A stretch of 64,000 nucleotides of DNA, taken from the NCBI RefSeq assembly GCF_044772865.1, contig NZ_CP173029.1, positions 2,666,001 through 2,730,000 of the forward strand, in the 5' to 3' direction. The stretch is from Algirhabdus cladophorae. GTDB lineage: Bacteria; Pseudomonadota; Alphaproteobacteria; Rhodobacterales; Rhodobacteraceae. This document shows positions 7,766 through 15,595 of the stretch, in pieces; the first letter of the stretch is position 1; the number at the start of each line of letters is the position of its first letter. Under the pieces are notes generated by a model. That model saw nothing but the letters and a program-made list of their open reading frames with translations. It had not been told where the DNA came from and searched no databases. A program made the translations under genes and the position numbers.

Positions 7766-8415
7766 GCTCAACTCTTTTGCTTTACGGACTTGATGCCGCT
7801 TCAACGAGGGCGCTTTTAGGGGCTTTGGCCCTGCTTGGCAAGGGCTGGTTGAAAATGAAGCACGGCTCAAGAGGTCTATGAATAAGCCGGCCCAGATGGC
7901 ATGCTGGCCGTGAGTGTGGTTTTTGAACGGGTTACCTGCGACATACCGATCCAAGCCTTTGTGTTCCGGTCTGCATCGACCCCGTCGACTATGACGCCGT
8001 GTTAGGATGTTGATCCGCCAATCTCGGACATGCAGATGTTGCGCACTGCCCCTTTGACCCCGACCAACGGGCCCAATTTTTCATGCAAAGGTCACCACCC
8101 ATGCCCAGCATTTTCGTCCCAAACAGCACATATCGGGCTATCATGACCTATGGTATCCATAGCGATTTGTACCGCGCCCAAGTCGCCGGGAGTATTCATG
8201 ACATTGAAACAGATGTGTACGACATGAGGAAGGCCTGCGTCTGTGGCGCGATCCACGCTATGACATGACGCGATTTTGTTGTTCGCCCTTTACGGACCGC
8301 CTAATGGCTGCAGGCCTCAAGGGCGATCAATTCTTGCCGTGTTTTTGGGTCTTTTATGGGTCTAAGCCTGCTTGTTTGCGTTCCAAGCGGGCGGACGGAA
8401 TGCTAAAAGTAAGCC
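7766..8415. other. Gene-poor stretch between rpsA leader and sulfotransferase gene
   Basis: About 650 bp without a convincing gene. The best open frame is plus-strand 8101-8268 (55 codons, beginning MPSIFVPNSTYRAIMTYG) with a weak AAAGG 10 nt upstream. It resembles nothing I know and could be a decayed gene. Minus-strand frames here have no plausible ribosome-binding sites. The rpsA promoter should lie at its left edge. Confidence 0.35.
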
Positions 8416-9534
8416 ATGAGCAAGACAATCTCAAACCTTGTCAGTACAGCCCGTGCCAGTAATGAGCACGGCACGTTTGATCACACGCGTGCAATTTGCG
8501 AGCAGATTTTTGCGGTGGATCCGGGCAATGTGGCCGGATTGAATGCCTATGTGACGGCGACAAAGGTAACTGCGGATGATCCGGTTTTTACCCGATTGCA
8601 AGAATATGTTGGCCTCACCGGCCTGCCCGTTGAGGTGCGCAGCCAGCTGCATTTCATGTTGGGCAAGTGTTTTGCCGATTTGGGCCGTGTTGAGGATGCA
8701 TTTGCCACGTTGGTTAAGGCCAATGATCTGAAATCCACGCGCTATGATCCAGTGGCAATGCGGGGGGCTGCAACCCAATTGATCACAGCAGTTGCCGCCG
8801 CAGATCCGGTACAACTGGCCCCCATTGCCCCGCGCATGGTGTTTATCATCGGGATGCCGCGCTCTGGCACCAGTGTTCTGGCCGCTGCCTTGGGTGCACA
8901 TTCGCAGATTACTAACCTTGGCGAACAAACAGCCCTTGGGGCTGCGATGCGCGATGATCAGGGAAGCGTTTCGCCCATGACATTCCTAAAGGGATTAAGC
9001 GCTGAACGTCTCGAAACGGCTCGGGACGCCTATTTGGACGCAATAGGTGCATCGGACCGGAGCACGCCGGTTCTGGTCGATAAAATGCCCGAAAACTATT
9101 GGTTGGCATGGGCTATTCCGATGATGTTTCCCGATGCCCTAATTGTACACATGAGCCGTGCACGGCTGGCAACCGTATGGTCCTGTTACCGCCATGACTT
9201 TCTGGATGGGCACGCCTATTCCTATGATTTCGCTCATTGTTTGGCGCAACACGATCTGTGTTCTGATCTTACCAGCGCGTGGCGTAAGACATGGCCACGC
9301 AACTGGATGTCGTTGGCCCTTAGCCAGTTTTCAAACCAGCCGGAACGCGGATTAGGCGCAATCTTAAAGCGTTTGGGTTTACAGTTCGAAGAGGCCTGCC
9401 TTGCGCCTGCATCTGGCGGGGCTGTGGCAACCCTATCAAAATGGCAGGTGCGCCAAGGCATTGATCAAAAGATCGCCAGCGAATGGGAGGCCTATAAACC
9501 CCTGATCGAGGCAAAATGGGGAGCGTTACTTTAG
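8416..9534 (+). CDS. TPR-containing sulfotransferase-family protein
   Basis: A 372-residue protein. Residues 1-125 are helical and TPR-like (LHFMLGKCFADLGRVEDAFATLVKAND-type repeat). Residues 138-370 form a PAPS-dependent sulfotransferase domain: MVFIIGMPRSGTS at about 139-151 is the 5'-phosphosulfate loop, and SRARLATVWSCYRHDF near 253-268 fits the 3'-phosphate loop with its conserved Arg and Ser. The acceptor is unknown; relatives sulfate polysaccharides or lipids. It is the only plus-strand gene between 1 and 22 kb and shares its stop codon bases with the convergent aldo/keto reductase (TTAG). With that gene it interrupts the cmk-rpsA order, which suggests insertion. Confidence 0.82.
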   Translation: MSKTISNLVSTARASNEHGTFDHTRAICEQIFAVDPGNVAGLNAYVTATKVTADDPVFTRLQEYVGLTGLPVEVRSQLHFMLGKCFADLGRVEDAFATLVKANDLKSTRYDPVAMRGAATQLITAVAAADPVQLAPIAPRMVFIIGMPRSGTSVLAAALGAHSQITNLGEQTALGAAMRDDQGSVSPMTFLKGLSAERLETARDAYLDAIGASDRSTPVLVDKMPENYWLAWAIPMMFPDALIVHMSRARLATVWSCYRHDFLDGHAYSYDFAHCLAQHDLCSDLTSAWRKTWPRNWMSLALSQFSNQPERGLGAILKRLGLQFEEACLAPASGGAVATLSKWQVRQGIDQKIASEWEAYKPLIEAKWGALL

Positions 9535-10529
9535 CAGTACTTCTCTGGTCCGACCCATTGGGCTGCTGAATAGCGCTCGCCGTGGCACCAGCCTACCGGC
9601 AGGATTGTCTCAAGCGCGGCCATCAAGGCTGAATTCTGGGACAAGGCGACGCCGTCGAACAATTCATTCAAATGGGCCACAGACCGTGTGCCGGGAATAG
9701 CGTGGATGTTATCGCCCTGCGCCAAAACCCATGCAATCGCCAGACTGGCCAAACTTGTCCCATGATCTGCCGCCAAGCGGCGCGCGGGCTCGGTGGCCGC
9801 GATGTTGGCACTGAGGTTGGGTTCTAGAAAGCGTGGATTATCCTTGAGGAACGGCATCGTGGCGGCCGCTTCGCGACTGTGTGGTCGATCCGTCAACAGG
9901 CCGCGCCCCACAGGCGAAAAGGCCACCATGGCCGTGCCAGTATGGGCGCAGGTTTGCAAAAGCCCCTGTTCCGGCGAGCGGGTTTGCAGCGAATATTCGG
10001 ACTGCACGGCAGCGATAGGATGTTCAGACACGGCGCGGCGCAACGTCGTCGGTGCTATCTCAGAAAAGCCGATGGATTTGATCTTACCCGCCTCAACAAG
10101 GCGCGCCATTGTGCCTGTAATCTCTTCGATCGGCACATCCGCATCGCGGCGATGCACGTAATACAGATCAACAGCCTCCACGCCCAAACGGGTGAGGCTT
10201 TCATCCAAGGCAGTGCTGAGGTGTTCAAAGGAGTTGTCAAACCGATTGCCACCTTCTGGCGCACGGGTGATTGCCCCTTTGGTGGCCAGCGTGAAATGGT
10301 CCTTGGCCTCAGGGTTTGCTTTGAAGAAAGTTCCAATAGCCGTTTCCGATGCCCCCATGCCGTAAACATTGGCCGTATCGATCTGGGTGATCCCCAGTTC
10401 CATCGCGCGATGTAGGATTGCGTGGGACGCGGCCTCATCCGTGGGTCCGTAGAAATTCGAGAACGACATCGCCCCAATCCCAAGGGCCGAGACCTGCGGG
10501 CCATTGGCCCCGAGTGCGCGTTGGATCAT
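9531..10529 (-). CDS. Aldo/keto reductase
   Basis: A 332-residue NADPH-dependent reductase of the AKR superfamily (TIM barrel). Catalytic residues are readable: Asp and Tyr in DTANVYG, Lys in FTLATKGA, and His in YYVHRRD. The C-terminal QGDNIHAIPGTRSVAHL region binds the cofactor phosphate. The ATG at 10529 is chosen over a longer frame because AAGGAGG lies 7 nt upstream and the resulting N-terminus MIQRALGANGPQVSALGIG is the family norm. It starts 28 bp after cmk on the same strand and may share its transcript. The substrate is unknown. Confidence 0.9.
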   Translation of the reverse strand: MIQRALGANGPQVSALGIGAMSFSNFYGPTDEAASHAILHRAMELGITQIDTANVYGMGASETAIGTFFKANPEAKDHFTLATKGAITRAPEGGNRFDNSFEHLSTALDESLTRLGVEAVDLYYVHRRDADVPIEEITGTMARLVEAGKIKSIGFSEIAPTTLRRAVSEHPIAAVQSEYSLQTRSPEQGLLQTCAHTGTAMVAFSPVGRGLLTDRPHSREAAATMPFLKDNPRFLEPNLSANIAATEPARRLAADHGTSLASLAIAWVLAQGDNIHAIPGTRSVAHLNELFDGVALSQNSALMAALETILPVGWCHGERYSAAQWVGPEKYC

Positions 10530-10557
10530 GATGCCCTCCTTAAAAGGTTGTAACGTG

Positions 10558-11166
10558 TCAGGCCTGCGCTTTGGAAATGGCGGCAATGGCGGCTGCAACT
10601 GCGTCCTTGATGCTAAGGTCGGACGTGTCGATTAAAACCGCGTCTTTGGCTGGCCTCAATGGGGCCTCTGCGCGGTCGGTGTCGCGTGCGTCGCGTTCTT
10701 TTACATCCGCCAGAACCTGCGCTTTGGTCACGGCCATGCCTTTGGCAGACAATTCGTCAAAACGTCGGTTGGCGCGCACCTCGGCACTGGCGGTCACGAA
10801 CAGTTTCACATCTGCATCTGGGCAAATAACGGTTCCAATATCGCGCCCATCCAGAACAGCGCCGGTATCCTGGGCGGCAAACTCCTGTTGAAACCGGACC
10901 AAAGCGGCACGGACCTCAGGGATCACTGCGACACGGCTGGCGGATTGCGCCACTTCGGGCGTGCGCAGATCCGTTGCAGCCAGATCATCAGGTCGCAAGG
11001 AAGATGCGGCCATGGCTGGATCCATCCCTAACAGAACTTTCGCGCCAACTGCACGGTAGAGCAGTCCAGTATCAAGGTGGGCAAAGCCGAAATGCGCTGC
11101 CACAGCTTTGGAAATCGTGCCCTTGCCGGCTGCGGCAGGCCCGTCGATAGCGACGCAAAAACTCAT
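10558..11166 (-). CDS. cmk: (d)CMP kinase
   Basis: A 202-residue cytidylate kinase that phosphorylates CMP/dCMP with ATP in pyrimidine salvage and RNA turnover. The P-loop GPAAAGKGTISKA is at residues 9-21, and the substrate signatures LDTGLLYRAVG and LDGRDIGTVICPDADVKLFVTAS follow. The start overlaps the stop of the GFA gene by 4 nt (ATGA). It is the last core member of the coupled run aroA - membrane protein - GFA - cmk. The usual downstream partner rpsA is displaced by about 2.9 kb. Confidence 0.96.
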   Translation of the reverse strand: MSFCVAIDGPAAAGKGTISKAVAAHFGFAHLDTGLLYRAVGAKVLLGMDPAMAASSLRPDDLAATDLRTPEVAQSASRVAVIPEVRAALVRFQQEFAAQDTGAVLDGRDIGTVICPDADVKLFVTASAEVRANRRFDELSAKGMAVTKAQVLADVKERDARDTDRAEAPLRPAKDAVLIDTSDLSIKDAVAAAIAAISKAQA

Positions 11167-11564
11167 AGAACCTGAGTGGTCATATTTGGATTATCCTGCG
11201 CCGATTGCGGCGTGCCATCGGCGATTTCGTAGTAATCCCCTTTATCTGCGCAAAAGATATGGCCGGCCACGGTCAACCCAGTGGGGCCGTTTAACGTTCC
11301 CGCCATGATCGACAGATTCTGTCCTTGGCCATCCCAAAACAGGTTCGACCCGCAGGTGCCGCAAAAGCCGCGGCGCGCTGTTTTAGAAGACTTGTACCAC
11401 GTAACCTCGCCATTGATCGTGATCGTATCCCGCTTGGCCGATGTTGCTGCCACATGATGGCCCGTTGTTTTGCGGCATTGCTGGCAATGGCAGGCCACAA
11501 CAGGGCGCAATTGGCCGGTCACAAAATACTTTACTGCGCCGCACAAGCATCCACCGGTTTTCAT
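11163..11564 (-). CDS. GFA/CENP-V domain zinc protein
   Basis: A 133-residue protein of the glutathione-dependent formaldehyde-activating (GFA) fold. The zinc ligands are readable: GGCLCGAVKY (residues 4-13), ACHCQQCRK (about 25-33) and FCGTCGSNLFW (about 68-78). The start at 11564 overlaps the preceding stop as ATGA, so the 16-codon upstream extension is discarded. Relatives are usually of unknown substrate; formaldehyde-glutathione chemistry is proven for few. It is translationally coupled to its neighbours on both sides. Confidence 0.85.
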   Translation of the reverse strand: MKTGGCLCGAVKYFVTGQLRPVVACHCQQCRKTTGHHVAATSAKRDTITINGEVTWYKSSKTARRGFCGTCGSNLFWDGQGQNLSIMAGTLNGPTGLTVAGHIFCADKGDYYEIADGTPQSAQDNPNMTTQVL

Positions 11565-12064
11565 TTGGCCATCCTTTGGTTGCGCCACAGACCCAGCAGC
11601 CAGATCAGACACACTGCAACCGCGGCAAATTTGATCTTGGTCGACAGGCTGGCGATGGCCGCATAGGCCCCTGCCCCTTGTCCCCCTTCAGAAAGCACCA
11701 ACTGACGGATCAGATATCCCTCCTGCACGTCCACATAGAGGTAAATAACGGCAAATACGCAGATCCCGATGCGTGCCACTGTCCAAGACGGTGTCAGGTG
11801 CATCGCCAGCCCTGCAATTGTCACGGCCAAAAGCACCATAAAACCTGCATCGAAGTACGTCACCGGCCCAAGGTAGAGGTCGCGCCCGGTAGCCGTCAGA
11901 CCAGCGGCCCAATCCAGTGCCGTTTGTACCGAATACCCCAAGGGTCGGAGATCCAGCAGGGTTTGCCCATTGGCATGGGGTGGTATCGCCACATAGCTGA
12001 GGTAATTCAGCGCCAGAAACACCAAACCAGTGAGACCCAAGAGCATCAAAAGGGGGCGCGGCAT
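11561..12064 (-). CDS. Four-helix membrane protein of unknown function
   Basis: A 167-residue protein with four hydrophobic segments at about residues 5-26, 71-88, 96-113 and 145-161. The polar loop between the first two (about 27-70) is probably periplasmic. It starts 4 bp after aroA and ends in an ATGA overlap with the GFA gene. I recognise the placement as common between aroA and cmk in this family of bacteria but know no function. Nothing in it suggests a catalytic centre. Confidence 0.7.
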   Translation of the reverse strand: MPRPLLMLLGLTGLVFLALNYLSYVAIPPHANGQTLLDLRPLGYSVQTALDWAAGLTATGRDLYLGPVTYFDAGFMVLLAVTIAGLAMHLTPSWTVARIGICVFAVIYLYVDVQEGYLIRQLVLSEGGQGAGAYAAIASLSTKIKFAAVAVCLIWLLGLWRNQRMAK

Positions 12065-12068
12065 GGCG

Positions 12069-13415
12069 TTATTCCTTGCTCAGTTTCGCACCCAGATCGC
12101 CCATCAGACCCTCAAAAATGGGGAAGGATGTGGTGATTGGTGTGCCGTCATCAACACTGACGGGGTTTTGCGTGGCCATACCGCAGACCATGAAACTCAT
12201 CGCGATCCGGTGATCAAGGTGGCTGGCGCAAGTGGCACCCCCTTTGACACCTTGCGGACCTTGCCCCTCAACAGACCACCAATCGGGGCCGTCCTCGACC
12301 GTGACGCCACAGGCCCTTAGCCCATCTGCCATCGCCGCGATCCGGTCGCTTTCTTTGACACGCAGTTCTTTTACACCGGTCATCATCGTGGTGCCTGTCG
12401 CGAAACTGGCAACGACAGACAACACCGGGTATTCATCAATCATGCTGGCCGCACGGTGTGGCGGGACATCGATGCCTTTCATATCCGGCGAGTATTTGGC
12501 CCGCAGATCCGCCACGGGCTCGCCACCCTCTTCACGAAGATTTTCGTACTCAAGGTTTGCCCCCATATCGCGCAGGGTCTCGAACAATCCAGCACGGGTC
12601 GGGTTCAGGCCAATATTAGGCACCAAAACGTCAGACCCTTCGACGATAAGGGCTGCACAGACCGGAAATGCTGCCGAAGACGGGTCGCGCGGCACCTGAA
12701 TGGTCTGCGGTTTCAATTCTGGCCGCCCTTGCAGGGTGATTTTGCGGCCCTCGTTGGTCTGCTCAACTTTGATGTCAGCGCCGAAGCCTGCTAACATACG
12801 CTCGGAATGGTCCCGCGTGGCTTCTTTCTCGATCACGATCGTTTCGCCCGGCGCATTGAGCCCGGCCAACAAAACCGCAGACTTGACCTGTGCCGAAGGC
12901 ACCGGCGTTGCATATTCAACTGGGATCGGCGTGGCTGCCCCTACTAGTGTCATCGGCAACCGACCGCCTTTGCGCCCATAGGCCTGCGTGCCAAATAGAG
13001 CCAAAGGATCAGTCACACGCGCCATGGGACGTCCATTCAGCGAGGCATCGCCCGTGAAAGTAGCAGTGATATCGCAAGTGGCCATGGCCCCCATGATCAA
13101 ACGCACGCCAGTGCCAGAGTTGCCACAATCGATCACACCCTCAGGTTCCATGAACCCGCCAACACCCACACCGTGCACGGACCAATTACCGCCACCATGG
13201 TTAATCACATCAGCCCCAAAGGCCTGCATGGCGCGACCTGTGTCCAGCACATCATCGCCTTCCAGCAATCCGCTGATCTTTGTCTCGCCCACCGCCATGG
13301 CCCCAAGGATAAGCGACCGGTGCGAAATCGATTTGTCCCCGGGCACATGAGCCTCGCCAATCAGAGGGCCACATTTAGAGGAGGTCATGGGGATGGGGGT
13401 GCCGTGGCCGGACAT
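12069..13415 (-). CDS. aroA: 3-phosphoshikimate 1-carboxyvinyltransferase (EPSP synthase)
   Basis: The shikimate-pathway enzyme joining phosphoenolpyruvate to shikimate-3-phosphate, about 448 residues. PGDKSISHRSLILGA near residues 25-39 and SAQVKSAVLLAGLNAPG in the middle mark the class II type (Agrobacterium CP4-like). In the segment IDCGNSGTGVRL the residue matching CP4 Ala100 is glycine, as in glyphosate-sensitive enzymes. The start at 13415 (MSGHGTPIPMTS) has AAGGAA upstream; an ATG nine codons later is also possible. It heads the coupled run that ends in cmk. Confidence 0.95.
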   Translation of the reverse strand: MSGHGTPIPMTSSKCGPLIGEAHVPGDKSISHRSLILGAMAVGETKISGLLEGDDVLDTGRAMQAFGADVINHGGGNWSVHGVGVGGFMEPEGVIDCGNSGTGVRLIMGAMATCDITATFTGDASLNGRPMARVTDPLALFGTQAYGRKGGRLPMTLVGAATPIPVEYATPVPSAQVKSAVLLAGLNAPGETIVIEKEATRDHSERMLAGFGADIKVEQTNEGRKITLQGRPELKPQTIQVPRDPSSAAFPVCAALIVEGSDVLVPNIGLNPTRAGLFETLRDMGANLEYENLREEGGEPVADLRAKYSPDMKGIDVPPHRAASMIDEYPVLSVVASFATGTTMMTGVKELRVKESDRIAAMADGLRACGVTVEDGPDWWSVEGQGPQGVKGGATCASHLDHRIAMSFMVCGMATQNPVSVDDGTPITTSFPIFEGLMGDLGAKLSKE

Positions 13416-13458
13416 TGGGCTATTCCTTCGCAATTCTTACGCAGGTGATAGCGCAACC

Positions 13459-13490
13459 AAAGAACGGGGTAAATCGCCACCCTTCTTCTT
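13459..13490 (-). terminator. Probable terminator after trmB
   Basis: Minus-strand AAGAAGGGT-GGCGATTT-ACCC-CG-TTCTT makes an imperfect stem with a 2-nt bulge, followed by TGGTTG. It starts about 25 bp past the trmB stop and lies before aroA. The U-run is weak. Confidence 0.4.
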
Positions 13491-13515
13491 TATAGAAATA
13501 TCCGAATTCCCAGCC

Positions 13516-14253
13516 CTACAGCTTGCGGAACGTCAGATAATGCTGGGGACGACCCTCGCGGATCGCCTTTTGCTCGTAGCGCGTGGAAATCCAGTCAGAC
13601 CAGGGGGTTCGCCAGTCCTGCGCACCCTGTGCCAGCCATTCAAAGCCAGCTTTGGGCACTTCTTCCAGGGTCTGGCGCACATAATCGGCAATGTCAGTGG
13701 CCACCCGAAATTCGGCCCCTTTTTTCAACTTGCGCGCCAATGGCTGCAAATGCTCCGGTGTCACGAAACGGCGGCGATGATGACGCTTCTTTGGCCATGG
13801 ATCAGGATAGAGCAAAAACGCCTTGGACAGTGAAGCATCAGGCAAAACGTCAAACAAATCGCGCGCATCGCCGGGATGCACATAAAGATTGTCGACACCC
13901 GCATCGCGGATCTTACCCAGCAGCATGGCGACCCCGTTGATGTAGGGCTCACACCCAATAATCTTGATGTCGGGATTTAAGGCCGCTTGATGCACCACAT
14001 GTTCGCCACCACCAAAGCCGACTTCCAGCCACAGATCCCGTCCCCCCGTGAGGGCGTCAATATCCAACGGTACGCGTTCGGGATTGGCATCAAAATCTAC
14101 TAAACCCGGTGACAAATGATCAAGATCGCCCATGTAGCCTTCTTGGGATTTGCGCAGGGTGTGCCCTTTGAGACGGCCGTAGAAATTGCGCCACTCAACC
14201 TTGCCATCAATGATGACTTTCTTTGCTTTGGCGTGTTTTGGGTCGTCGATCAT
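13516..14253 (-). CDS. trmB: tRNA (guanine-46-N7)-methyltransferase
   Basis: A 245-residue SAM-dependent enzyme that makes m7G46 in tRNA variable loops. The SAM site LWLEVGFGGGEHV, the GCEPYINGVAMLL strand and the catalytic LLYPDPWPKKRHHRRRF motif are all present. The C-terminal region is DWISTRYEQKAIREGRP. Two earlier in-frame ATGs exist, but translation from them would run through the terminator hairpin at 14268-14294. I therefore place the start at 14253, preceded by ACGAGACCCAA. Its start is only 14 nt after that terminator's U-run, so it may be expressed by read-through from metK and so be indirectly SAM-controlled. Confidence 0.93.
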   Translation of the reverse strand: MIDDPKHAKAKKVIIDGKVEWRNFYGRLKGHTLRKSQEGYMGDLDHLSPGLVDFDANPERVPLDIDALTGGRDLWLEVGFGGGEHVVHQAALNPDIKIIGCEPYINGVAMLLGKIRDAGVDNLYVHPGDARDLFDVLPDASLSKAFLLYPDPWPKKRHHRRRFVTPEHLQPLARKLKKGAEFRVATDIADYVRQTLEEVPKAGFEWLAQGAQDWRTPWSDWISTRYEQKAIREGRPQHYLTFRKL

Positions 14254-14267
14254 TTGGGTCTCGTTAC

Positions 14268-14294
14268 AAAAAAGGGCAGCCATTCGGCTGCCCT
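14268..14294 (-). terminator. Terminator between metK and trmB
   Basis: Minus-strand AGGGCAGCC-GAAT-GGCTGCCCT is a perfect 9-bp stem with a tetraloop followed by a T6 run. It lies 23 bp after the metK stop and 14 bp before the trmB ATG, leaving no room for a promoter in between. Confidence 0.88.
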
Positions 14295-14317
14295 CGTAAA
14301 TGATATGCACGTTTGGT

Positions 14318-15499
14318 TCAAACGGCCTTTTTCAGCGCTTCGATCAAGTCGGTTTCTTCCCACGAAAATCCGCCATCGGCTTCTGGTGTGCGGCCAAAAT
14401 GGCCGTAAGCCGCCGTGCGCTGATAGATCGGGCGGTTCATGCCCAAATGCTCGCGAATGCCACGTGGTGTTAGATCCATGCAGGATGCTACGGCCCGTTC
14501 AATTTCCACGTCCGGTATCTGGCCCGTGCCATGGGTATCGACATAGATCGACAGAGGCTTGGACACGCCAATGGCGTAAGACAGTTGCAAGGTACAACGT
14601 TCCGACAGGCCAGAGGCCACAACATTTTTGGCCAGATAACGCGAGGCATAGGCGGCAGACCGATCAACCTTGGTCGGATCCTTTCCCGAAAACGCACCAC
14701 CCCCATGGGGGGCTGCACCACCATATGTATCCACGATAATCTTACGGCCTGTCAGGCCCGCATCCCCATCAGGTCCCCCTATGACAAACACACCCGTTGG
14801 ATTGACCCACCATTCTGTATTGGCGGTGATCCAGTCCTGCGGCAAAACCTCACGAATATAGGGCTCAACGACACCGCGAATATATGCGCTGTCTTGGTCT
14901 TCGGAGCTGTGCTGGGTCGACAGAACAATCGATGTTACTTCAACAGGCTTTCCGTCCTCATAGCGCAATGAGATCTGGGATTTGGCATCGGGACGCAGAT
15001 CAGGCTCGGTGCCGTCTTTGCGCACTTCGGCCAACCGGCACAGAATGGCATGGGAATACTGGATCGGCGCGGGCATCAACTCCGGTGTTTCAGAGCAGGC
15101 ATAACCAAACATGATACCTTGATCGCCAGCCCCTTCATCCTTGTCAGCACTGGCATCCACGCCTTGGGCGATATGGGCGGATTGCTCGTGCAGCAGGTTG
15201 GTGATTTCAACGGTGGCGTGATGGAACTTGTCCTGCTCATACCCTATGTCACGGATGCAATCGCGTGCGATGGTATCAACATGCTCTTTCATTTGTGCCA
15301 GTTTAGCAGGGTCGCTGAGGCCAATTTCGCCACCGATCACAACACGGTTGGTTGTGGCAAAGGTTTCGGCGGCAACACGCGCTTCGGGTTCTTCAGCCAA
15401 AAACGCGTCCAGAACCGCATCAGAGATCCGGTCACAGACTTTGTCAGGATGCCCTTCAGACACAGACTCGGACGTGAAAATGTAGTTATTTCTGCTCAT
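14318..15499 (-). CDS. metK: S-adenosylmethionine synthetase
   Basis: A 393-residue enzyme making S-adenosylmethionine from ATP and methionine. Family signatures: TSESVSEGHPDKVCDRISDAVLDA at the N-terminus, GDQGIMFGYA in the middle, and GGGAFSGKDPTKVDRSAAYA toward the C-terminus, which holds the P-loop-like phosphate site. The ATG at 15499 gives the family N-terminus MSRNNYIFTSES. Its ribosome-binding GGAG lies within a SAM/SAH-type riboswitch, so translation should fall when SAM is plentiful. It has its own promoter just after the lnt stop and its own terminator. Confidence 0.97.
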   Translation of the reverse strand: MSRNNYIFTSESVSEGHPDKVCDRISDAVLDAFLAEEPEARVAAETFATTNRVVIGGEIGLSDPAKLAQMKEHVDTIARDCIRDIGYEQDKFHHATVEITNLLHEQSAHIAQGVDASADKDEGAGDQGIMFGYACSETPELMPAPIQYSHAILCRLAEVRKDGTEPDLRPDAKSQISLRYEDGKPVEVTSIVLSTQHSSEDQDSAYIRGVVEPYIREVLPQDWITANTEWWVNPTGVFVIGGPDGDAGLTGRKIIVDTYGGAAPHGGGAFSGKDPTKVDRSAAYASRYLAKNVVASGLSERCTLQLSYAIGVSKPLSIYVDTHGTGQIPDVEIERAVASCMDLTPRGIREHLGMNRPIYQRTAAYGHFGRTPEADGGFSWEETDLIEALKKAV

Positions 15500-15502
15500 G
15501 AA

Positions 15503-15552
15503 ATGCTCCGATATGTAAACAGACACCCCGTCAGGAAGCCGTTGGGGCCTGT
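15503..15552 (-). promoter_or_regulatory. SAM/SAH riboswitch controlling metK
   Basis: The conserved core CAACGGCTTCCTGACG (15529-15544, minus strand) is followed by a spacer and GGAGCA (15504-15509), 5 nt before the metK ATG. This is the known SAM/SAH riboswitch consensus of Rhodobacterales metK leaders. A P1 stem can form from CCCC/GGGG, extended by ACAG/CTGT (15549-15552 with 15519-15522) around an asymmetric bulge. GCTTC can pair with GGAGC to make the pseudoknot that hides the ribosome-binding site when ligand is bound. Confidence 0.85.
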
Positions 15553-15562
15553 GATCAAACTG

Positions 15563-15591
15563 TGGCTACGCGCCTGAGCAGGGCAGGTCAA
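15563..15591 (-). promoter_or_regulatory. Probable sigma-70 promoter of metK
   Basis: TTGACC (15586-15591) and TAGCCA (15563-15568) on the minus strand with a 17-bp spacer. Transcription would begin close to the first base of the riboswitch P1 stem, which fits a short leader. It begins 5 bp beyond the lnt stop. Confidence 0.55.
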
Positions 15592-15595
15592 TTCC

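Noticed and set aside
7658..7954. A 98-codon minus-strand frame upstream of rpsA
   Set aside because: It crosses the terminator-like hairpin, has no ribosome site and no recognisable sequence.
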